10,558 nucleotides of DNA, taken from NCBI RefSeq assembly GCF_003477605.1, contig NZ_QUDR01000036.1, positions 490 to 11,047 on the forward strand, in the 5' to 3' direction. Positions 6,748 to 10,558 of this stretch are shown in pieces; position 1 is the first letter of the stretch; every line of letters begins with the position of its first letter. The notes under the pieces are model-generated. The model was not told the DNA's origin and did not search any database. It saw only the letters and a program-made list of their open reading frames with translations. The stretch comes from Clostridium sp. AF37-5. GTDB taxonomy: Bacteria > Bacillota > Clostridia > Lachnospirales > Lachnospiraceae. A program made the translations under genes and the position numbers.

Positions 6748-6961
6748 GATAGTTGACAAAATGCCGCTTATTGCGAAGGTAATTATTATTCCGGGTGTCA
6801 TATTTCTTATTTGGGTTATTCTTATATCTTTTGGCTTTGTCTCAGAAAGTGTTAGTGATTGGATAAGTAATGTTATAGATTTTTTATTAGTATTAGGAAC
6901 GGTGCCATTTATATGGGGTGCTGTAAATGAATACCATCGTGCAGAGAGAGAAGAACAGTAG
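6710..6961 (+). CDS. Small two-segment membrane protein
   Basis: This is an 83-residue frame with hydrophobic segments at about residues 21-44 and 56-72, and a charged C-terminal tail (NEYHRAEREEQ). No ribosome binding site precedes ATG 6710 or the alternative ATGs at 6725 and 6761 (the last gives 66 residues). Translation may depend on the overlapping upstream frame that stops at 6747, or this may be the back part of a broken gene. The composition (two membrane helices, short loops) resembles small membrane proteins of unknown role. I do not recognise a family. Confidence 0.45.
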   Translation: MQIEVMIIGIQVEIVDKMPLIAKVIIIPGVIFLIWVILISFGFVSESVSDWISNVIDFLLVLGTVPFIWGAVNEYHRAEREEQ

Positions 6962-7025
6962 AACATTGGTGGAAGAAAAACGGTATCTGTGAACAAGATT
7001 ATTCTAATAGATTTATAGGTTACGG

Positions 7026-7056
7026 GTTGACAGACTCTGTCAACTAAAATTATGAT
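7026..7056 (+). promoter_or_regulatory. Promoter with perfect inverted-repeat operator, XRE gene
   Basis: TTGACA (7027-7032), an 18-base spacer and TATGAT (7051-7056) form a strong promoter. The -35 box lies inside a perfect inverted repeat, GTTGACAG-ACT-CTGTCAAC (7026-7044). A dyad of this size over a -35 box is the usual layout for a self-repressing XRE-type regulator, and such a gene starts at 7115. Which protein binds here is inferred. Confidence 0.7.
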
Positions 7057-7060
7057 ATCG

Positions 7061-7089
7061 ATATAACATAAGTGCACATAATGTTATAT
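7061..7089. repeat. Inverted repeat in the XRE gene leader
   Basis: ATATAACAT (7061-7069) and ATGTTATAT (7081-7089) form a perfect 9-base stem around an 11-base loop containing GTGCAC. It begins near the predicted start of transcription (about 7063) and ends 11 bases before the GGAGG ribosome binding site (7100-7104). It may be a second operator or an mRNA hairpin. Confidence 0.6.
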
Positions 7090-7114
7090 TAAAATATTTG
7101 GAGGAAAAAAGAAA

Positions 7115-7930
7115 ATGAATGGATTAAGATATATAAGAAAACAGTGTAATTTTTCTTTGAGTCAGTTGGCTGAGAGGTTGGAAGTTTCGAGACAAATAAT
7201 AAGTGCTTGGGAAAATGGGAAAAAGGAAATTCCAGAAATGAGAAAGAAGCAATTGGCAGATTTTTTTGGTATTGACAAGTGTTTCTTTGATGAAATATCG
7301 GAGGAACAGAAAAGAATTTTGTTAGACAAGGCAATGTTTAGATATATCGAAGATGGTGAGGAAACTTATCGTTATAAGCCTGATAAGAATACGAAAAAGC
7401 TGGTTGCATATTTTCCACCAGAACATGAAATGAGTTTGAGCGAGGAACTTATTGAGTTGCAAAGGAAGCAAAAACAATTACTGGATCGTATAAACCATAT
7501 GATTTCAGGTCCTAAACAAGTAAGTCTTAGAGACCAAATGTGTTTTATTACGAGGGGAGTAGAAGTTTTTAGCATGATAGCAGATGCTATGGATGGATGT
7601 TTTTCAAAAGAAATACAATATAAAATGCCATATTATTTTGGAATACTGGAGGTTTTGCGAGCAATGAATATTGTGATAAATTTGTCAGATGATGAGCACA
7701 GGGATAATGTATCAGATGACGAAAATTTTAATGAATTAGTATCGGTCATAAAACGGGTATTTGAGAATATGATGGATAAGACAAGCATACCGGTGAACAA
7801 TTCAGAAAAGAATAATGGTAATAATAAAGAGGTATTAACGATGCAGGAGAAAATACATATGGCAGAGGAAAGTTATAGTAAATTTGAGAAACCAAAGGAT
7901 ATGAAGATGTATTCCGTATATTTAGATTAA
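7115..7930 (+). CDS. XRE-family transcriptional regulator with unknown C-terminal domain
   Basis: This is a 271-residue cytoplasmic protein. Residues 4-57 are a classic Cro/CI-type helix-turn-helix, with LSQLAERLEVSRQIISAWENG at residues 15-35 covering the two helices that meet DNA. The segment PEMRKKQLADFFGI closes the domain. A charged, coiled-coil-like stretch (about 106-130) follows. Next is a helical region with several Met and Cys residues (about 135-192), and a polar, Asn-rich tail from about 215. The part beyond residue 60 matches nothing I know and may be a sensing or oligomerisation domain. ATG 7115 follows GGAGG by 10 bases. A strong promoter with an overlapping inverted repeat lies directly upstream, pointing to autoregulation. 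It may also control the neighbouring cassette, but the palindrome there has a different sequence. Confidence 0.85.
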   Translation: MNGLRYIRKQCNFSLSQLAERLEVSRQIISAWENGKKEIPEMRKKQLADFFGIDKCFFDEISEEQKRILLDKAMFRYIEDGEETYRYKPDKNTKKLVAYFPPEHEMSLSEELIELQRKQKQLLDRINHMISGPKQVSLRDQMCFITRGVEVFSMIADAMDGCFSKEIQYKMPYYFGILEVLRAMNIVINLSDDEHRDNVSDDENFNELVSVIKRVFENMMDKTSIPVNNSEKNNGNNKEVLTMQEKIHMAEESYSKFEKPKDMKMYSVYLD

Positions 7931-7961
7931 AATGCAAAATCCAGTGTGAGTGGGATGATTA

Positions 7962-7989
7962 TTGGACAGCTGGGAATGTATTATATACT
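7962..7989 (+). promoter_or_regulatory. Putative promoter for acidic EF-hand protein
   Basis: TTGGAC (7962-7967) and TATACT (7984-7989) are separated by 16 bases. The start point would be near 7996, giving a 45-base leader that ends in AGGAGG (8028-8033). No clear terminator separates it from the XRE gene upstream. Confidence 0.55.
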
Positions 7990-8040
7990 CAAAGAGAACC
8001 TTTAAACCTTATAATTTTGAATTTTGTAGGAGGTAGAGAG

Positions 8041-8310
8041 ATGAGAGATTGGATGGATTTTGATGGCGACGGTGAGGTGGATAGCTGTGAGAGGATGTTT
8101 GCTGAAGAAATACTTTGCACGAGTAAAGAAGAGCATGAGGCATTATTTGGAGATGCTGGAGATTTCGATGACGATATGGAAGATGATTTTGAAATTGATG
8201 CCATGGCAGCAGGCCTTGATGTTGATGAGTTAGAACTTATGGATCCGGATGAGAGGGCAGAGGCGTTAGAAGAAGCCGGCTTAGATCCGGATGACTATGA
8301 TTTTTGCTAG
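8041..8310 (+). CDS. Very acidic small protein with canonical EF-hand loop
   Basis: This is an 89-residue protein with 36 Asp/Glu against 4 Lys/Arg. Near the N-terminus, DFDGDGEVDSCE (residues 6-17) fits the 12-residue EF-hand calcium loop at every ligand position: D1, D3, D5, G6, D9 and E12. A predicted helix follows it. There is no signal peptide, so it should be cytoplasmic. The middle is an Asp/Glu cluster (38-53), and the C-terminus ends in AGLDPDDYDFC, an Asp-rich tail. ATG 8041 is preceded by AGGAGG with 7-base spacing, which rules out the longer in-frame reading from 8017. It has its own promoter and sits 88 bases before the hydrolase-kinase gene. It could be a calcium sensor, a partner of the kinase or its substrate; none of these is shown by sequence. 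Confidence 0.8.
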   Translation: MRDWMDFDGDGEVDSCERMFAEEILCTSKEEHEALFGDAGDFDDDMEDDFEIDAMAAGLDVDELELMDPDERAEALEEAGLDPDDYDFC

Positions 8311-8339
8311 GGCTAAAAAGGCATGTTGATTAATATGAG

Positions 8340-8378
8340 TTGTTATCTGCCCTCTAAACTGGTATGATAAATTTATCA
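8340..8378 (+). promoter_or_regulatory. Extended -10 promoter with 14-base palindromic operator
   Basis: TTGTTA (8340-8345), a 17-base spacer and TATGAT (8363-8368) preceded by TG (8360-8361) make an extended -10 promoter. A perfect 14-base palindrome, TGATAAATTTATCA (8365-8378), overlaps the -10 box and the start point (near 8375). A protein bound there would block RNA polymerase, so regulated repression of the hydrolase-kinase gene is likely. The leader is very short and ends in AGGAGG (8381-8386). Confidence 0.7.
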
Positions 8379-8398
8379 ATAGGAGGACCGTGATTATC

Positions 8399-10027
8399 AT
8401 GAGAATACTTATGTTAGGAAACAGTTTTACCTCGGCTAACAATCTTCCCCAATTAATTGCAAAAAGAACCGGTGCGGAGGTTGTAGCACATACAAGAGGT
8501 GGTGCAAGGTTAAGGGAACATTTGAATCCTAATACAAAAATGGGAGCAAAAACATTAGCGGCATTGAAAGAGGAACCGTGGGATTTTGTTATTTTGCAGG
8601 AAATGAGTAACGGACCGATTACCTCGAAAGAAAGTTTTCGTGACAGTGCAGGAGATTTGTGTGATTTGATATGGTCGATAGGTGCAAAACCGGTTTTTTA
8701 TGCGACGTGGGCTTATCAGAAGGACTGCGCTAAACTTGTAAAACTTGGGCTTTCATATGATGAAATGTATGAGCAGATGCATGAAAGTTATTATGAAGCT
8801 GCAAAAGAAAATAAAGCACTTATTGCGGATGTAGGGACAGCATTTTATGAAAATTCAAGTGATACACCTATTTATGCAGATGATGGCTGCCATCCGAGTG
8901 CTGTAGGAAGTGAAATTGCGGCTGATGTCATTTCAGAAATCATCAGAAATAACTATAGGCAATTGGCAGCAAATGATGGAGATGAATTTTGTCCGCGATG
9001 TGATGCCAATTTAACATTGCAAAAAGGTTATCGCAACGATTTGCCTTACTGGGTTTGCAAGGGGTGTGGAGAGATGCTGATAAATCCGCGTGTGGAAACA
9101 GACAATGAGGTGGCGTGGATTTGCGACCAATGTGAAGCCCTGCTGAATGAACAAGATGGTTTTAGCGAGAACTGTGATAGTTGGAAATGCACAGAGTGTG
9201 GCTTTGTAAACCGAATTGATACGAGTATGATTTATTTGTCCGAGGCTGAATATCAGATGTCGCTTTCGAATCCTTATAAGGGAATGACGGATGAAGACGT
9301 AATTGAACTTATGAGTTATGAAGAAATCAGCAATTTGGATGAAAGAGAAAATGTTGTACTCGTAAAAATGGATGGGAAAAATTATGTAAAGAAAATTCTC
9401 AGTACATATAATGAAAGTGTATATCGGTATCTTATATGTCATCCAATTGCCCATATGCCACAGATTTCTAAGGTTTATCGAGGTGACAGGTATTTAGTGA
9501 TTATTGAGGAATACATCGAAGGAAGTTCATTATCGGAATACCTGAAGAAAGGAATATTTAAGCCTACAGAGGCAGTGCATATTGTCAGAAATTTATGTTG
9601 TATTTTAAATGAATTGCATACACTGGAGTGCCCAATCATTCATCGGGACATCAAACCATCAAATGTTATGCTCACCAAATCAGGAGAAGTGGTGTTACTC
9701 GATATGAATGTAGCAAAATGGTATGATTCGGAGGAAAAAGAAGATACAAGACTGCTTGGCACCAAGGACTATGCGGCACCGGAGCAGGTCGGATATGGGA
9801 TGAAAGCGTCTTCAAATAAAACCGATATTTATGCAGTTGGGATTCTTTTAAATGTAATGCTTACCGGAAAATTTCCGAAAGAGAAACCGGCACAAGGAAA
9901 ATTGTGGAATGTTATAGAACGGTGCATATCTTTAGATGCGAATTCCAGATATCGTGCAGACGAATTAATTGAACGATTGGACAACTATTTAGGGGAGAAT
10001 ACGAATGCAGGAAAAAAGGACAGATGA
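8399..10027 (+). CDS. SGNH hydrolase - zinc ribbon - Ser/Thr protein kinase fusion
   Basis: This is a 542-residue cytoplasmic protein with three parts. Residues 1-185 are a DUF4886-like SGNH hydrolase: Ser9 in LGNSFT, a Gly pair at 34-35, WDFVILQEMS, and Asp162/His165 in DDGCHPSAVG. Residues 195-270 hold two zinc ribbons, with Cys pairs at 198/201 with 220/223 and 242/245 with 264/267. Residues 295-533 are a Hanks-type kinase: probable ATP lysine Lys332 (YVKKIL), catalytic Asp417 and Asn422 in HRDIKPSN, metal-binding Asp435 in DMN (in place of DFG), GTKDYAAPEQ, and Asp476. No glycine-rich loop is evident. There is no signal peptide or membrane segment. The start at 8399 gives the typical SGNH opening MRILMLGNSFT. 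GTG 8390, three residues longer, is only 3 bases from AGGAGG and is the alternative. The hydrolase substrate is unknown. The 3' end overlaps the next gene by 23 bases. Confidence 0.9.
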   Translation: MRILMLGNSFTSANNLPQLIAKRTGAEVVAHTRGGARLREHLNPNTKMGAKTLAALKEEPWDFVILQEMSNGPITSKESFRDSAGDLCDLIWSIGAKPVFYATWAYQKDCAKLVKLGLSYDEMYEQMHESYYEAAKENKALIADVGTAFYENSSDTPIYADDGCHPSAVGSEIAADVISEIIRNNYRQLAANDGDEFCPRCDANLTLQKGYRNDLPYWVCKGCGEMLINPRVETDNEVAWICDQCEALLNEQDGFSENCDSWKCTECGFVNRIDTSMIYLSEAEYQMSLSNPYKGMTDEDVIELMSYEEISNLDERENVVLVKMDGKNYVKKILSTYNESVYRYLICHPIAHMPQISKVYRGDRYLVIIEEYIEGSSLSEYLKKGIFKPTEAVHIVRNLCCILNELHTLECPIIHRDIKPSNVMLTKSGEVVLLDMNVAKWYDSEEKEDTRLLGTKDYAAPEQVGYGMKASSNKTDIYAVGILLNVMLTGKFPKEKPAQGKLWNVIERCISLDANSRYRADELIERLDNYLGENTNAGKKDR

Positions 10028-10478
10028 ACTGGATGAACTTTTGGAAAAAATGAAGCCTGAGCAATTAGGCGATTATTACAAAGACAACAAAAAATATATG
10101 GCAGATGACAAGAAAACATTTTCTTATTATATGAAAGATGTTTTGGCAAATAAGAATTTAATGTGTACGAATCGAAAAATATGTTTGAAGGATATTTATT
10201 CAATTGCCGGTGTCTCTGAATCTTACGGCGAGAAAATTCTAAATATGGAAAAGCATACGAAAAACCGCGATTTGATTCTTCGATTTTGTATAGCGGGACA
10301 TTTTTTGCTGGATGAAGTGAACCGGGCACTTAAATTATATGGAATGAATCCATTGTATGCGAAGGATAAGAGAGATGCCTGTTTCATTGTCGCAATTAAT
10401 AATAGGAAATATGAATTGTTTGAAATTGATGATATGCTTGAGAGGCAGGGGCTAAAAAAAATATCAAAAGAAGAATAA
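10005..10478 (+). CDS. Kinase-linked small HTH protein
   Basis: This is a 157-residue cytoplasmic protein. Residues 1-45 are charged and helical. Residues 47-110 look like a divergent XRE-type helix-turn-helix, with ICLKDIYSIAGVSESYGEKI and a following helix near a conserved-looking FCIAGHFLLDEVNRAL segment. Then YGMNPLYAKDKRDACFIVAI (112-131) leads into a final helix that ends in LERQGL. From memory, small proteins of this layout occur beside Hanks-type kinases in Clostridia. Here the gene overlaps the kinase gene by 23 bases, and its AGGGGAG ribosome binding site (9991-9997) lies inside the kinase reading frame, so translation is probably coupled. It is a likely partner or substrate of the kinase, or a regulator of the cassette; the palindrome at 8365-8378 would be a natural target to test. 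Confidence 0.75.
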   Translation: MQEKRTDELDELLEKMKPEQLGDYYKDNKKYMADDKKTFSYYMKDVLANKNLMCTNRKICLKDIYSIAGVSESYGEKILNMEKHTKNRDLILRFCIAGHFLLDEVNRALKLYGMNPLYAKDKRDACFIVAINNRKYELFEIDDMLERQGLKKISKEE

Positions 10479-10481
10479 GCA

Positions 10482-10508
10482 AAATCCTCACCGTTTTGGT
10501 GGGGATTT
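10482..10508 (+). terminator. Hairpin just after the HTH gene stop, first of two
   Basis: AAATCCTCACC (10482-10492) pairs with GGTGGGGATTT (10498-10508) over 11 bases with one G-T wobble, around a 5-base loop. It starts 4 bases after the stop codon. No separate T-tract follows the stem, so it may mainly stabilise the mRNA end or act with the second hairpin. Confidence 0.55.
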
Positions 10509-10524
10509 CAGACTGTAGACAAAG

Positions 10525-10550
10525 TCCACGACAAATGTCGTGGATTTTTC
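10525..10550 (+). terminator. Rho-independent terminator
   Basis: TCCACGACA (10525-10533) and TGTCGTGGA (10536-10544) form a perfect 9-base stem, written with a 2-base loop (in practice the closing pairs open). It is followed directly by TTTTTC. This is a convincing intrinsic terminator for the hydrolase-kinase/HTH transcription unit. Confidence 0.85.
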
Positions 10551-10558
10551 TCGTATTA

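Noticed and set aside
6673..7077. 134-codon open frame on the minus strand
   Set aside because: It lies across the small membrane protein and the XRE promoter, has no ribosome binding site or recognisable domain, and its Ile/Thr/Ser-rich composition is what reverse reading of AT-rich DNA gives.
9011..9454. 147-codon open frame on the minus strand
   Set aside because: It is antisense to the zinc ribbon and kinase parts of a gene with intact catalytic motifs, so it is a shadow frame.
9985..10329. 114-codon open frame on the minus strand
   Set aside because: It is antisense to the HTH gene, has no ribosome binding site, and shows no family resemblance.
1..10558. CRISPR arrays, tRNA or rRNA genes, transposases, integrases
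   Set aside because: No repeated spacers, no cloverleaf or rRNA-like segments, and no reading frame with transposase or recombinase motifs were seen.

Overview
The window is AT-rich DNA with strong AGGAGG-type ribosome binding sites, sigma-A-type promoters and short intergenic gaps. It has a LytTR/AgrC-type two-component pair, many small lipoproteins and a Hanks-type kinase paired with a small HTH protein. Together these point to a Gram-positive gut-type Clostridia, most likely Lachnospiraceae. That assignment is inferred from gene style, not from a marker gene. All supported genes lie on the + strand.

Region 1 (1-3089): a promoter and a possible structured leader precede a DUF4163/DUF3298-like lipoprotein (295-981). 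Its stop codon lies inside the -35 box of a near-consensus extended -10 promoter (978-1006). That promoter drives a LytTR response regulator (1032-1778) and an AgrC/ComD-like membrane histidine kinase (1793-3089). The kinase reading frame is broken near base 2700, between the phosphoacceptor His domain and the ATPase domain. No autoinducer peptide or AgrB-type protease gene is visible.

Region 2 (3090-6961): an accessory block of three further lipoproteins (3213, 4467, 5952), a single-pass membrane protein (4176), and a short overlapping pair of membrane-type reading frames (6628 and 6710). Several tiny reading frames and a 53-base inverted repeat lie in the gaps. The block is AT-rich and its genes are mostly unrecognisable. 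It looks like a strain-variable surface-protein island next to a quorum-sensing-type regulator.

Region 3 (6962-7930): an XRE-family regulator. A perfect 8+8 inverted repeat overlaps the -35 box of its promoter, which suggests autoregulation. A second 9+9 inverted repeat lies in the leader.

Region 4 (7931-10558): a compact three-gene cassette. It holds a very acidic 89-residue protein with a canonical EF-hand calcium loop (8041), a 542-residue fusion of SGNH hydrolase, two zinc ribbons and a Ser/Thr kinase (8399), and a small HTH protein overlapping the kinase 3' end (10005). A 14-base perfect palindrome sits on the -10 box of the fusion gene promoter. The cassette ends at tandem hairpins, the second a good intrinsic terminator. 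The hydrolase-kinase fusion with its partners is the most unusual system in the window.
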